Assembly (NCBI GenBank): GCA_937889015.1
Contig: CALARR010000392.1
Location: 1-64,000 of the forward strand
Direction: 5' to 3'
DNA length: 64,000 nt
Source: an uncultured Planctomycetales bacterium
GTDB taxonomy: Bacteria > Planctomycetota > Planctomycetia > Pirellulales > Thermoguttaceae
A model generated the notes under the pieces. It was not told the DNA's origin. It worked only from the letters and a program-made list of their open reading frames with translations, and did not search any database. Of the stretch, positions 28,363 to 38,052 are shown one piece after another. Position numbers and translations under genes: made by a program. Each line of letters opens with the position of its first letter. Position 1 is the first letter of the stretch.

Positions 28363-31323
28363 ATGTTTGCCCAAATGAAGACCGGGAGTAGAGTGATTGC
28401 CGGTTTCGGCGTGATGCTTGTCATCCTTGCTGCCCTGGGGATTACGGGGTTTGTGATGTTCGGCAAGGTGCAATCAAACGTCACAGAACTCGAAGACCAC
28501 AGTCTCGCCGCTGTGAGGAACTCGACCGGCGTCGAACGCGCTGCCTTTGAAGCCATTCTCGAAGAAAAGAACTACGTCCTTTACAAGAAGGACGAAATCC
28601 ATGAGAAGGCTAAGAAGAAGCTCGGCGAGTTGGCCGCCTGCCTGGATCAGGTCGATCGAGTTGCCGAGGCCTATGCGGACGTTGACTTGGCCAAGAAGTC
28701 CAAGGAGGTCCGCGAACTGGCCCTGCAGTTCGGCAAGTTCTACGACCAGGGTGTTGCCGCACTGAAAGACAACAAAGCCGGTGAAGAAACCATGGACGCC
28801 AAGGGCGCGCTGGTAGGCAGCGAGGCCGCGGCCTACATGGCTGCCAAGAAGGCCGAGTACCTGGAATCCAAGAACGCCCTGGCGATCGTCAATAGAATCG
28901 AATCGCTCGCTTGGCAGACACGCTACGCTCGGCAGAAGCTCCTGGTTGAGAAGGACCCAAAGCAGTTGGAAGCCATCGAGAGGAATTGCTCGACCCTGGC
29001 GAGTTACTACGATCAACTTGCAGCCATGCATCCTGACGCCGAAGAGCAGAAGCAAATCGCCGCAGCACGTAAAGCCACACAGGCTTACAACGAAACGGCC
29101 AAGAAGTGGTGGGACGAGCACAGGCGAGACGCCAACAGCACGCTATTGGCAGAGCTCAACCGCCAGAATGCCGGGGCAGGCGATGCCGTCGGCAAAGCAG
29201 CCGAGGAATACCTGGCTGCCAAGCAAGCTACCGTGGACAAGCTCGCCGAGTCGGTCTTCATTGTGGCGGACATCGCCAACGAGGCGAACACCACGCGACT
29301 CAACGAAAAGGGGTATATCATCAGCCAGGACCAGAAGTACTGGACCGGCTTGAACGAGCATATCGCGAAACTGGGCAAGCTCTACGACGACTTGCGAAAG
29401 GTCTCGCTCACCCAGGAGGATCAACAGCGGATCGAGCGTGCCGACAAGGCCACGCAAGAGTACCTGGTGGCGGCGAAGGCTTGGGTTGCCAACGACGCCA
29501 AGCTCCGTGAAGAGATCCTGCCGGCCATGAAGAAGGGCGGAGAAACCGTGCTGGCCACGGCCCAGGCTGCTGAAAACGACGCTTGGAAAGCCTCCGAGGA
29601 AGCCGGCGCCACGGTGGGCGAGATCGTCGCTACGTCGAAAGGAATCATTGTCGTCACCCTCATCGTTGGGGTCCTGGTCGTAATCGGCTTGGGCGTACTG
29701 ATCTCGAAGAGCATCTCCAAGGTGCTCACGACCCTCGTCAGCGAAGCCCAGCGGCTGAGTGAGGCCGCCGTGGCCGGCAAGCTGCAGACCCGCGGCAATC
29801 CCGAGTTGGTCAGCCTGGAGTTCCGCCCCATCGTCGAGGGCGTGAATGCCACGCTCGACGCGGTGATCGGTCCCTTGAATGTGGCTGCCGAATACGTCGA
29901 TCGGATCTCCAAAGGCGATATCCCCGCCAAGATCACCGACAGCTACAACGGCGACTTCAACGAGATCAAGAACAACCTCAACCAGTGCATCGAGGCTCTG
30001 AACGGACTCACCGGCGAGATGAAGCACATGTCCGACGAGCACAATGCGGGCGACATCGATGTGGTCATCCCGGCCGACAAGTTCCACGGCGCTTACCGCG
30101 AGATGGCCCAAGGAATCAATGCCATGGTCAACGGCCACATCGCCGTCAAGAAGAAGGCCATGGCCTGCATCGCCGAGTTCGGCAAAGGCAATTTCGAGGC
30201 TCCGCTGGACAAGTTCCCCGGCAAGAAGGCCTTTATCAACGACACGATCGAAGGCGTGCGAGCCAACCTCAAGAACGTGGCGACAGAAGCCATTACTTTG
30301 GCGGACGCCGCGGGCCAGGGCGAACTCGACACGCGCGCCGACGAAAGCAAGTACGCCGGCGCCTGGCGTCAGATCATCCAGGGCATGAATAAGACCCTGC
30401 AGGGCTTTGTCACGCCGGTCCGCGATATTGGCGAAGTGCTCCAACGCCTGGCCAGGAAGGATTTCTCGCAAGGTGTTACCCAGCAGTATCCCGGGGCCTA
30501 CGGCGAACTGCGCGACAACGTGAACCTGGTCGTGGAAGCGATCCGCTCCGCCATCCAGCAGATCAACGAGAGCGCCAACCAGTTTGCCGAAGGTTCGCGC
30601 GTGATCGCTGAAAGCTCGCAGACGCTGGCTTCCGGGGCGCAGACCCAAAGCTCGAGCGTCGAGGAAATGAGCGCCTCGATCGAAGAACTGGCCCGCTCGG
30701 TGGCCGTGGTCAAGGAGAACGCCAACGAGGCCAACAAGGTGGCCAACGAAGCCAATCGCCTGGCCGAGGAAGGCGGGCGCGCGGTGCTGAAGTCGGTGGA
30801 ATCGATGGGGCAGATTCGCACCAGTTCCACCCAGATCGCCGAGATCATCCAGGTGATCTCGGAAATCGCCAGCCAAACGAATCTCTTGGCTCTGAATGCG
30901 GCCATCGAGGCGGCCCGCGCCGGCGAGCACGGCATGGGATTCGCCGTGGTGGCGGACGAAGTGCGCAAGCTGGCCGAGCGCTCGAACCAGGCCGCGCGGG
31001 AAATCTCGACCCTCATCAAGGAATCGACACAACGCGTCGAAGAAGGCGCCCAGTTGAGCGATCAGACCGGCGAATCGCTCAAGCAGATCATCAAGGCGGC
31101 CGAAGCCACCGCCGCCAAGATCGCCGAGATCGCCACGGCCACGATCCAACAGGCCTCCAACGCCGAGGAGGTCTCCAAGGCCATCCAGGGCGTGGCCCAG
31201 GTCACGGAGCAGTCTGCGGCGGGCAGCGAGGAGATGGCTTCCAGCAGTGAAGAGCTCGGGGCCCAGGCCTCCGCCCTCCGCGAGTTGGTAGGGCAGTTCA
31301 CGGTCGGCGCTGCCGGCCGTTAG
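28363..31323 (+). CDS. Large methyl-accepting chemotaxis protein
   Basis: 986-residue chemoreceptor. A transmembrane helix (about 11-34) precedes a long helical periplasmic domain (about 35-425), a second membrane helix (about 427-448, IIVVTLIVGVLVVIGLG), two or three HAMP-type modules (about 450-700) and the signalling hairpin around EIASQTNLLALNAAIEAARA (about 834-853). Start ATG 28363 has an AGGAGAAGG site; an earlier ATG (28327) does not. The tandem HAMP region is longer than in simple receptors. It lies between a CheR-like methyltransferase and CheW; no CheA or CheY is in the window, so the kinase must be encoded elsewhere. Confidence 0.94.
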   Translation: MFAQMKTGSRVIAGFGVMLVILAALGITGFVMFGKVQSNVTELEDHSLAAVRNSTGVERAAFEAILEEKNYVLYKKDEIHEKAKKKLGELAACLDQVDRVAEAYADVDLAKKSKEVRELALQFGKFYDQGVAALKDNKAGEETMDAKGALVGSEAAAYMAAKKAEYLESKNALAIVNRIESLAWQTRYARQKLLVEKDPKQLEAIERNCSTLASYYDQLAAMHPDAEEQKQIAAARKATQAYNETAKKWWDEHRRDANSTLLAELNRQNAGAGDAVGKAAEEYLAAKQATVDKLAESVFIVADIANEANTTRLNEKGYIISQDQKYWTGLNEHIAKLGKLYDDLRKVSLTQEDQQRIERADKATQEYLVAAKAWVANDAKLREEILPAMKKGGETVLATAQAAENDAWKASEEAGATVGEIVATSKGIIVVTLIVGVLVVIGLGVLISKSISKVLTTLVSEAQRLSEAAVAGKLQTRGNPELVSLEFRPIVEGVNATLDAVIGPLNVAAEYVDRISKGDIPAKITDSYNGDFNEIKNNLNQCIEALNGLTGEMKHMSDEHNAGDIDVVIPADKFHGAYREMAQGINAMVNGHIAVKKKAMACIAEFGKGNFEAPLDKFPGKKAFINDTIEGVRANLKNVATEAITLADAAGQGELDTRADESKYAGAWRQIIQGMNKTLQGFVTPVRDIGEVLQRLARKDFSQGVTQQYPGAYGELRDNVNLVVEAIRSAIQQINESANQFAEGSRVIAESSQTLASGAQTQSSSVEEMSASIEELARSVAVVKENANEANKVANEANRLAEEGGRAVLKSVESMGQIRTSSTQIAEIIQVISEIASQTNLLALNAAIEAARAGEHGMGFAVVADEVRKLAERSNQAAREISTLIKESTQRVEEGAQLSDQTGESLKQIIKAAEATAAKIAEIATATIQQASNAEEVSKAIQGVAQVTEQSAAGSEEMASSSEELGAQASALRELVGQFTVGAAGR

Positions 31324-31343
31324 GTTGCGTAAAGCTCCTGTGA

Positions 31344-31378
31344 GGCAGTGGCGAGAGCGCCGGGCTCTCGCCACTGCC
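31344..31378. other. Perfect 15-bp stem hairpin between mcp and cheW
   Basis: GGCAGTGGCGAGAGC (31344-31358), loop GCCGG, GCTCTCGCCACTGCC (31364-31378). It starts 20 bp after the receptor stop. No T-tract follows, so it is more likely to protect the receptor message or lower read-through into cheW than to be a standard terminator. Confidence 0.7.
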
Positions 31379-31480
31379 GCTCCCCTTGCCAGCAAGATCT
31401 TTCACCGACCAGGGGCGGCGCGTTCCGCCGCCGGGGGTGATGCAGAGGCCCAAGTACACCCATCATCAGTCGAGGGTACC

Positions 31481-31987
31481 ATGTCCACCGTAGCCGAGTC
31501 GACTCACGCCCTGAAGACCACGCTGTCCGAAACCCACGGCACCATTCAACTCGTAAGCTTCACGCTGGCCAACGAGTTCTACGGAATCGAGATCACCAAG
31601 GTCAGAGAAATCATCCTGATCACGGACATCACCCAGATCCCGCAAACGCCGGCATACGTCAAAGGATTGATCAACCTTCGCAGTACCGTCATACCGGTTA
31701 TCGATCTGCGGACTCTGTTCGGCCTGGCCGAAGGCGAGACCACCGATGAAAGCCGGATCATGGTGCTCCAGGCCGCCGGCAAGACGATCGGCATCAAAGT
31801 CGACGCTGTGTGCGAAGTCCTGCGCGTCAAGCGGGACCAGATTGCACCGCCGCCGCCGACCGTGGCCGGTCTCGGCGACGAGTTTCTCACCGGATTGGTG
31901 AAGCTCGAAAAGCAATTGTTGATCCTCTTGGACATCGATCGGATGCTGGGCGGAGCCGCAATGCAGTCGCTGGATTGCGCCGGATGA
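31481..31987 (+). CDS. cheW: CheW coupling protein
   Basis: 168-residue CheW domain that links chemoreceptors to the CheA kinase. Recognisable: LVSFTLANEFYGIEITKVRE (about 26-45), YVKGLINLRSTVIPVIDLR (about 64-82) and the late VKLEKQLLILLDIDRML. Start ATG 31481; about 20 acidic and polar residues precede the domain. The longer frame from 31325 is not supported because it begins inside the intergenic hairpin. Cotranscribed with the receptor, probably at a reduced level because of that hairpin. Confidence 0.94.
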   Translation: MSTVAESTHALKTTLSETHGTIQLVSFTLANEFYGIEITKVREIILITDITQIPQTPAYVKGLINLRSTVIPVIDLRTLFGLAEGETTDESRIMVLQAAGKTIGIKVDAVCEVLRVKRDQIAPPPPTVAGLGDEFLTGLVKLEKQLLILLDIDRMLGGAAMQSLDCAG

Positions 31988-32050
31988 AGTCGGAAGGCCC
32001 AGCAGGACCGAACGGCCGACAGGTCTTGAAACCGGCTCTCTTGGATCCTG
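31985..32050 (-). repeat. R2 repeat, copy 2 (partial)
   Basis: Minus-strand reading GAGCCGGTTTCAAGACCTGT... through CTGCTGGGCC and CCGACTT matches the first two thirds of R2. The 3' arm is missing. It starts at the cheW stop and fills part of the convergent gap to the ceramidase-like gene. Confidence 0.55.
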
Positions 32051-32183
32051 CATAGCGGATGAGCCGAGCCTTACGAACCTTCTACGGATCTGAACGGGAT
32101 ACTCGCTCAGTACCCGCAAGATAGGGTGGCGTGTGCAAGATACCCACCCGGCCCAATGGGATGGATCATAGACATCCAGGCGG

Positions 32184-33563
32184 TCAACGTACGTCTTCCA
32201 CAACGCGGTGCACCGCGCTGCCGATGCGGTCCTCGACATCTCCCGCCCAGCGCCAGGCCGGGCGACCATACTCGTCCAGGTGCGGTCCGCCCTCGTAGCC
32301 CCCCTCCTCCCACACGCGCCGCGAGGGAATGTAGGCGGCCATGTCGTTCGCATAGCCGCAGACCCACGTCGTCGGGCCGAATTCGCGCTTGAATCGCAGT
32401 GAGTAGTCCACCACCGCTTCCCCGCCGATGCCGATCAGCAGCAAATCGCTGCCGATCTGCCAGGCCTGAACCGGATAGGGGTACGAGGCCGGGAACGTCG
32501 CGCCTTCGTCCATCAACTTCAACATGCGGTTCGCCCACCGGGCTTGCAGCGCGCGTTTGCCGTTGGCGATGGGCAATAGCTTCTCCCGCGTCACGAGTTC
32601 CTCGTACGCCAGGTCGACGAACTCGAAGGCCGATCGCAACCCCATCGACACCGGCTGCAGGGGTTGGGCCAGCGTCTCTTCCACGGCATCGGAGAGCCTC
32701 TTGCCGTAATGCTCGCAAAGCTCCAGCTTTCGCCGCGGCAAGGGGTTCTGGTCGCCCCCGCAGGCGTTGAAGAACATGGCGGCCGCGCCCGGATGGTTCG
32801 CCTCCAGGTTGATTTGGGCAAAGCCCGGATAGTCGCCGCACCAGCTCGTGAAGGAAAGCGTGGTGGGATGGCAGGCGTATCCGAACAACACGGCCAGGAG
32901 CTTGCCGCCCTCCCCTTTGGCCACCAGCACAGGCACGTCGTGATCGACCGGTCCCTGCAGCGGCGTCCCCTCGGCCAATTTGGCGGCGACCTCCGTCTCG
33001 CGGTTTTCCCGTCGATTCACGGCGAATGTGCAGCGTCCTTCGCCCTTCAGAAGCTGCGCCGGCTGCAGATTGTCCAAGGCCTCGCTCACGGCCTCGACCA
33101 CCTGGTCCTCCATCCAGTCGGAGTATTCGGCAATCAACCGCCGCTGTGCATCGTCCGTGGGATAGTAGTCGACCAGATCGTCCTTCAGGGCAGGACCGCA
33201 GTGGTTGTGCGAAAACGTGAGCATGAACTCGGACCGCTCCAAGGAGAATCGCCGCTGCACCTTGGCGCAGAGACTCTCGTAGATCGTCTTGGACATGCCC
33301 ATGTGATCGGTCGTCGCCATGACCACACGCTTGCCGTCGGTTGCGCGCAGGGCCAGCACCTTGACCCACAGGTCATGGATCTTCCCGTCCGGCTCGCGCT
33401 TGGTGCCGTAGCCTCCCAGCCACACCGGGGTTTGCGGCGTGATCAAGCGCCGGCCAATACCGACGCGCCAGTTCAACGCCTGGCCGCCTTCGCCCCAGGC
33501 CAACGGGGTTGAGGCAAAAGGAATGGCGATCAGCCATGGGGCGAGCCAGGGCAGTGTTCTCAT
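32184..33563 (-). CDS. Neutral/alkaline ceramidase-like exported protein
   Basis: 459 residues with a signal peptide (about 1-24, LAPWLIAIPFASTPLAWG). It matches the N-terminal catalytic domain of neutral/alkaline non-lysosomal ceramidases: LGGYG near 50, TFSHNHCGP (about 116-124) and FGYACHPTTL (about 208-217), both zinc-ligand regions, and GDYPGFAQ. The C-terminal Ig-like domain of true ceramidases is missing, as in many planctomycete members, whose substrates are unknown. Amide hydrolysis outside the cytoplasm is a safe family-level statement; ceramide as substrate is not. Confidence 0.85.
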   Translation of the reverse strand: MRTLPWLAPWLIAIPFASTPLAWGEGGQALNWRVGIGRRLITPQTPVWLGGYGTKREPDGKIHDLWVKVLALRATDGKRVVMATTDHMGMSKTIYESLCAKVQRRFSLERSEFMLTFSHNHCGPALKDDLVDYYPTDDAQRRLIAEYSDWMEDQVVEAVSEALDNLQPAQLLKGEGRCTFAVNRRENRETEVAAKLAEGTPLQGPVDHDVPVLVAKGEGGKLLAVLFGYACHPTTLSFTSWCGDYPGFAQINLEANHPGAAAMFFNACGGDQNPLPRRKLELCEHYGKRLSDAVEETLAQPLQPVSMGLRSAFEFVDLAYEELVTREKLLPIANGKRALQARWANRMLKLMDEGATFPASYPYPVQAWQIGSDLLLIGIGGEAVVDYSLRFKREFGPTTWVCGYANDMAAYIPSRRVWEEGGYEGGPHLDEYGRPAWRWAGDVEDRIGSAVHRVVEDVR

Positions 33564-33666
33564 CGCTTCGAGTCCCTCCGTTCGGGCCGTTTCGGAGCCT
33601 CAGAACCGCATCTGACTCATCCCAAGCGGTCCGAAGCTTGCCTGAAACGTGCGTAGCATTGGGTCT

Positions 33667-33767
33667 TTTGATCTTCAGAAAAGGAATGCAACACGAAGGT
33701 GGCGTTTGCACCGCGAAACCGGGCTCCCGCTGGTCGCCCTCGTTGCATTATCTACCTGAGGGGCAAT
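33667..33767 (+). repeat. R1 repeat, copy D
   Basis: 101 bp. The inner stem is AATGCAAC/GTTGCATT, a compensated version of AATGCCGT/ACGGCATT in copy A. The apical pair is GGGC/GCCC, compensating GGCC/GGCC, around TCCCGCTGGTC. Ends CTGAGGGGCAAT. Lies 5' of the ceramidase-like gene and in the opposite orientation to it. Confidence 0.75.
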
Positions 33768-34195
33768 TAACGCGGCCTTCCGTGCAGGAAGGAACGGGGC
33801 CACACAGCGTCTCCTTCGGCCTTTGTTCTATCAGTCGCAATCCCCGCGGGTCAACGCCTGCGCCCCCCCGGTCACGCCTTCGACCGGTGCCTCGGCTTGC
33901 CGCACGCCAGGGGCTTTGACGAGGGTGGCGGCCGTGCCGGACAGCGTGAGGCCCCGCTGGACCGCCCTGCGCCGGCCTGACGCCCGATTCTGGATCGGGT
34001 CTCAGCCGCGCGGTCCGACACCGCCGGGTGTCGCCGTGCGCCCTGGTGAACAAGCCTTGCCGGGAGGTTATACTGTTGGCGTCTGCAGGGACGACGCCCC
34101 GGCCGAGCCGGCCGTCGCCCCAGTTTGCCCGGGCAACGCGCAGCACAGCAGCGACATTGACTATGCGAACACCAAGCGACACTGGAGGACCAATC
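33768..34195. other. Rest of the gap before the first oxidoreductase
   Basis: 428 bp with no supported gene. An ATG at 34163 is in frame with the oxidoreductase but lacks a ribosome site. The stretch near 33935-34030 is GC-rich with inverted repeats (GCGCGGTCCGAC and similar) but I cannot assign it to R1 or R2. Confidence 0.35.
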
Positions 34196-35524
34196 GTGAA
34201 TCGCCGTGAACTGTTGAAGACCGCGACGGTGGGAGCCGGAATGCTGTTGACCTCGGGCACGGCTCGTGCCGGCCGAAAGTCCCCCAACGACAAACTGAAC
34301 ATCGCCCTGATCGGTGTTTGGGGCCGTGGGCTGGCGCACTACGACTCGTTGTCCGAAGAGAACGTAGTGGCCCTGTGCGACGTGAATGAATCGCGATTCG
34401 CCGACGCCTTGAAGCGCTTTCCCAAGGCCAAGACCTACATCGACTGGCGCAAATGCCTGGACCAGAAGGATCTTGATGCGGTCGTTTGCTGTACGGCCGA
34501 CCACACCCACGCCTTTATCGCCAATTGGGCCCTGAACCGCGATCTGCACGTGTACATGGAAAAGCCGCTGGCCATCAGCGTTGAGGAAGCGCGCGTGGTG
34601 CGCGCCAACTGGCTGAAGAGGAAAGGCAAGCTGGCCACGCAGGTCGGCATGCAGCGGCACGCCATGCCGAATTTCGATCGCCTGCGCGAGCTGGTGCGCG
34701 ACGGCGCGATCGGCGAGTTGAGCGCGGCCTATGCCTGGGGGAATCGCCAGATCCGCCGCGACGGCTACCTGCCCGCCGAAGGCCAGCCGCCGGAAGGCTT
34801 CCACTTCGACCTGTGGCTCGGCCCGTCCCCCGCGCACCCGTACAACCCGGGCTACTTCTCCGGCCGGGCAGGCGCCAACTGTCTTTCGTGGAACATGTTC
34901 TGGGATTTCGGCGTGGGGCAGATTGGCGATATGGGCAGCCACACGATGGACCTGCTCTGGAACGCCATCGACGCCGGCCTGCCGACCTCGGCCGAAGCCA
35001 AGGGCGAGAAGTTCAATCCCGACGTCACGCCGGTCGAATGCGAATCGCACTTCGAACATCCTGCCAACGACTGGCGCGGCCCAATTCGCGTAAGCTGGTA
35101 CCAGGGCGGCGCCATGCCTCGTTCCCCCAAGCCCTTTGTCGACCTCAATCAGATCGGGCACGGGGCGATGTTCAAGGGTTCCAAGGGCTATATCATCGCC
35201 GACTTCGCCTCGCGGATCCTCATGCCGTTCGGCGACAACGCCGACCTGACCTACTACAAACCACGCACGCCGGAAACCGTGACACCGCCCATGGGGCACT
35301 TCCAGAAACAGTGGCTCGATGCCTGCAAGAACCCCAGCCTGAAGACGGCCTGCGACTTCCAGTACAGCGCCGACATGATCGAGCAGATGCTGCTGGGACT
35401 GGTCGCGTATCGCGTAGGGCGAAAGATCAATTACGACGGCGCGGCCGGCCGCGTCACCAATTGCCCCGAGGCAAACGACCTGTTGCGGCGCCAGTACCGT
35501 CCCGGTTGGACCCTCGACGGGTAG
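34196..35524 (+). CDS. Tat-exported Gfo/Idh/MocA oxidoreductase
   Basis: 442 residues from a GTG start at 34196 (site GGAGG seven bases before). The N-terminus NRRELLKTATVGAGMLLTSG is a Tat signal. The Rossmann part follows: NIALIGVWGRG (about 33-43), LCDVNES (about 62-68) and the family's EKPLAIS motif (about 121-127). A C-terminal MocA-type alpha/beta domain holds GQIGDMGSHTMDL (about 238-250). Such proteins oxidise or rearrange sugars with bound NAD(P), probably in the periplasm. It forms a pair with the oxidoreductase 68 bp downstream. Substrate unknown. Confidence 0.9.
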   Translation: MNRRELLKTATVGAGMLLTSGTARAGRKSPNDKLNIALIGVWGRGLAHYDSLSEENVVALCDVNESRFADALKRFPKAKTYIDWRKCLDQKDLDAVVCCTADHTHAFIANWALNRDLHVYMEKPLAISVEEARVVRANWLKRKGKLATQVGMQRHAMPNFDRLRELVRDGAIGELSAAYAWGNRQIRRDGYLPAEGQPPEGFHFDLWLGPSPAHPYNPGYFSGRAGANCLSWNMFWDFGVGQIGDMGSHTMDLLWNAIDAGLPTSAEAKGEKFNPDVTPVECESHFEHPANDWRGPIRVSWYQGGAMPRSPKPFVDLNQIGHGAMFKGSKGYIIADFASRILMPFGDNADLTYYKPRTPETVTPPMGHFQKQWLDACKNPSLKTACDFQYSADMIEQMLLGLVAYRVGRKINYDGAAGRVTNCPEANDLLRRQYRPGWTLDG

Positions 35525-35592
35525 CCGGCGCCAGGGCGGGGCATTGCCCCGCAAAGGCCGTCTTCGTGTGCAACCAACAAGGAGCTTGATTG

Positions 35593-37032
35593 ATGAATCC
35601 AGTCGAACAAGAGGCCAAGAATCCCGGCCCCTCGGCCGAAGCGCTGGTCACGCGCCGCAAGCTGCTTAAAGGGGCGGCGGCAGGCACGGTCTTCGCCATC
35701 GTGCCCAGGCATGTCCTAGGCGGCCCCGGACACGTTCCGCCCAGCGAAAAGACCACGCTCGCCGGCATCGGGATGGGGGGCCAGGGCCTGCAGAACATGG
35801 TCACCTTCCTGCAGTTCCCCGAAATCCAGGTCACCGCCGTGTGCGACGTGAATCGCGAGAGCGGCGGCTATATCTCCTGGACCTGGACGCAAGGCAAGGA
35901 GCAGAAGACGGCCGGCCGCGACCCGGCGGTCCGTGCGGTCGAGGAATACTACGCCCAGGATCGCCGCTCGGGCAAGTATCGCGGCTGCCAGGGCTATGCC
36001 GACTACCGCGAGTTGCTCGCCAAGGAGAAGGTCGACGCGGTGATGATCGCCACGCCCGATCACTCGCATGCCGTCATCACCCTGGCTGCCCTCAAGCTTG
36101 GCAAGCACGTCTATTGCGAAAAGCCGCTGGCCTATACGGTCCAGGAAACGCGGTTGGTGACCGAAGCGGCCAAGCGCGCCGGCGTCGCCACGCAACTGGG
36201 CAACCAGGGGCAGGCTACGGAGGAGGCCAGGCTCGTGTGCGAGTTCATCATGGACGGCGCGATTGGCCCGGTGCATGAGGTGCACGTGCCTGTGAACCGC
36301 CGCTTCTGGTCGTACCCCGGTTCGCTGGGGCGGCCCACGGAGACGCCACCGGTTCCCGACGGCCTGGACTGGAATCTGTGGCTGGGCCCCGCGCCCGAAC
36401 GTCCCTACCATCCGGCCTACTGCCCCTGGACGTGGCGCAACTGGTGGGCCTTCGGCACCGGCTTGCTGGGCGACATGGGATGCCACACCATGTCGACCGT
36501 GTTCAAGGCCTTGAAGCTCGGACATCCCACCAGCATCGAGGCCTCGTCCACCGTGGACGACGGAGAGATCTACCCGGCGGGAGTGCTCGCACGCTTCACA
36601 TTCCCCGCGCGCGGCGACATGCCGCCTGTCACCGTCTGCTGGTACGACGGCGGCCTGAAGCCGCCGCGGCCCAAGGATCTCGAGCCGGGACGCAGCCCCA
36701 GCGGCGTGACCTACGTTGGCGAGAAAGGCTCGCTGATGGGCCATCGGATCATCCCCGAGACGAAGATGAAGGCCTACGGTCGTCCGCCCAAGACCCTCCC
36801 GCGGTCGGAAGGACACTACAAAGAGTTCGTCGATGCCTGCCGCGGCGGCCAGCCGGCCGGCTCCAACTTCGTCGATCATGGCGGCCTGCTGAGCGAAGTC
36901 TGCATGCTGGGCAACGTCGCACTCCGCGCCGGCAAGAAGATCGACTGGGACGGTCCCCAAATGAAGGTTACCAACGACGCGGCCGCCAACCGGTTCCTGC
37001 AGCGAGAATACCGACAGGGATGGGCCTTGTAG
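35593..37032 (+). CDS. Tat-exported Gfo/Idh/MocA oxidoreductase
   Basis: 479 residues with an N-terminal Tat-like signal (TRRKLLKGAAAGTVFAIV, about 20-37). NAD-binding GIGMGGQG (about 58-65), VTAVCDVNRE (about 79-88), catalytic-motif region CEKPLAYTV (about 175-183) and TGLLGDMGCHTMS in the C-terminal domain. It carries an inserted lysine-rich stretch (TQGKEQKTAGRD) near 100 seen in planctomycete relatives. Start ATG 35593 follows AAGGAG. Probably cotranscribed with the preceding oxidoreductase and acting on sugar derivatives outside the cytoplasm. Confidence 0.9.
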   Translation: MNPVEQEAKNPGPSAEALVTRRKLLKGAAAGTVFAIVPRHVLGGPGHVPPSEKTTLAGIGMGGQGLQNMVTFLQFPEIQVTAVCDVNRESGGYISWTWTQGKEQKTAGRDPAVRAVEEYYAQDRRSGKYRGCQGYADYRELLAKEKVDAVMIATPDHSHAVITLAALKLGKHVYCEKPLAYTVQETRLVTEAAKRAGVATQLGNQGQATEEARLVCEFIMDGAIGPVHEVHVPVNRRFWSYPGSLGRPTETPPVPDGLDWNLWLGPAPERPYHPAYCPWTWRNWWAFGTGLLGDMGCHTMSTVFKALKLGHPTSIEASSTVDDGEIYPAGVLARFTFPARGDMPPVTVCWYDGGLKPPRPKDLEPGRSPSGVTYVGEKGSLMGHRIIPETKMKAYGRPPKTLPRSEGHYKEFVDACRGGQPAGSNFVDHGGLLSEVCMLGNVALRAGKKIDWDGPQMKVTNDAAANRFLQREYRQGWAL

Positions 37033-37143
37033 GAGCGTCTCCGGCTGGGCTCTCAAGCCCTGTTCTGCAGTCGCGGCAGTCCTGGATTCCAGTCCTGGCG
37101 GCTGGGATCCAGGACGAGACTGTGGGCGTGGCCCGGGCCGGTG

Positions 37144-37923
37144 TCAGTCATGCGCCTGGTGTTGAGACTTCTGCCACCGCCGCAGCCGCCACAGCGCGCA
37201 CACGATCCGCGGCACGGCGCGCACCAACCGGAAATGCCCCCCTGGAACTTCGTGCCAGTCGATCGGCACCTCGACGATCCGCAGCCCTCGCCCCTGGGCG
37301 CGCACCAGAAGTTCCAGGTCGAAGAGATAGCCGTTGTCTCGGACCTGGGCAAAGAGAGAGCGGGCCGCGTCGCCGCGGAACATCTTGAATCCGCACTGCG
37401 TGTCGCGCACCGTCAGCCGCAGCATCCCTGCCGCGACCCGTGCGAAGACCTGGCCGATCCATGCGCGCAGCGGATTTCGCGCGATCGTGATGTCTTCCGC
37501 TGGCAGAAGCCGCGAGCCGATCGCCAGGTCGGCTCCGTCGCGGAGGGCCTTTCGCAGCCGCGCTTCCTGGTCGATCGGCGTGGCCCCGTCCGCGTCGGCG
37601 AACAGGACCCTCCTGCCGCGGCTGGCCAGCACGCCTGTGCGCACCGCAGCCCCCTTGCCGCAGTTGGCCGTGTGTTGGATCAGACGCAACTGAGGCCAGT
37701 CGCGCGACGAGGCGTCCACCATCTCGGCTGTACGATCGCTGCTGCCATCGTCGACGACAAGCACCTCATAGGACATCCGCTCCCGCTGCACGAGGTCGGC
37801 CGGCAAGAGACCGGCGTGGGAAGCACCGTCCAAGTACTGGCGAATGGCCGTCAGGTACGGTGGCAGCCGCAGGGCCTCGTTGTAGGCGGGCAGGACCAGC
37901 GACAGTTCAACTTGCCCGTTCAA
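37144..37923 (-). CDS. Family 2 glycosyltransferase, dolichyl-phosphate-sugar type
   Basis: 259 residues. GT-A fold with LSLVLPAYNEALRL (about 8-21), VLVVDDGSSDRT (about 54-65) and the metal-binding FADADGATPID (about 106-116). Resembles dolichyl-phosphate beta-glucosyltransferase (ALG5-like) proteins, which load a lipid carrier with sugar at the membrane. There is no C-terminal membrane segment. I prefer a TTG start at 37923, preceded by GGGGAGG, over the GTG at 37938, which would lie inside that site. The Agl23-like gene nearby could use the lipid-linked sugar. Confidence 0.85.
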   Translation of the reverse strand: MNGQVELSLVLPAYNEALRLPPYLTAIRQYLDGASHAGLLPADLVQRERMSYEVLVVDDGSSDRTAEMVDASSRDWPQLRLIQHTANCGKGAAVRTGVLASRGRRVLFADADGATPIDQEARLRKALRDGADLAIGSRLLPAEDITIARNPLRAWIGQVFARVAAGMLRLTVRDTQCGFKMFRGDAARSLFAQVRDNGYLFDLELLVRAQGRGLRIVEVPIDWHEVPGGHFRLVRAVPRIVCALWRLRRWQKSQHQAHD

Positions 37924-38052
37924 TACGTTCCTCCCCACAACGCAGATGGCTTGCTAACTGCGCACGGCTCCGCTCATGCACTCGCCCCGGCAGACTAGCA
38001 CCACCACCGGCGGATAGCAACAGGCCGCAGAAGACGACGGCTGAAATCGTTT

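Noticed and set aside
31344..31378. Intrinsic terminator between mcp and cheW
   Set aside because: The stem is perfect but no U-tract follows, so I list it only as a hairpin.
29143..31395. 750-codon minus-strand frame opposite the chemoreceptor
   Set aside because: Shadow of a strongly supported MCP gene.
35716..37056. 446-codon minus-strand frame opposite an oxidoreductase
   Set aside because: Shadow; the plus strand has Tat signal and Gfo/Idh/MocA motifs.
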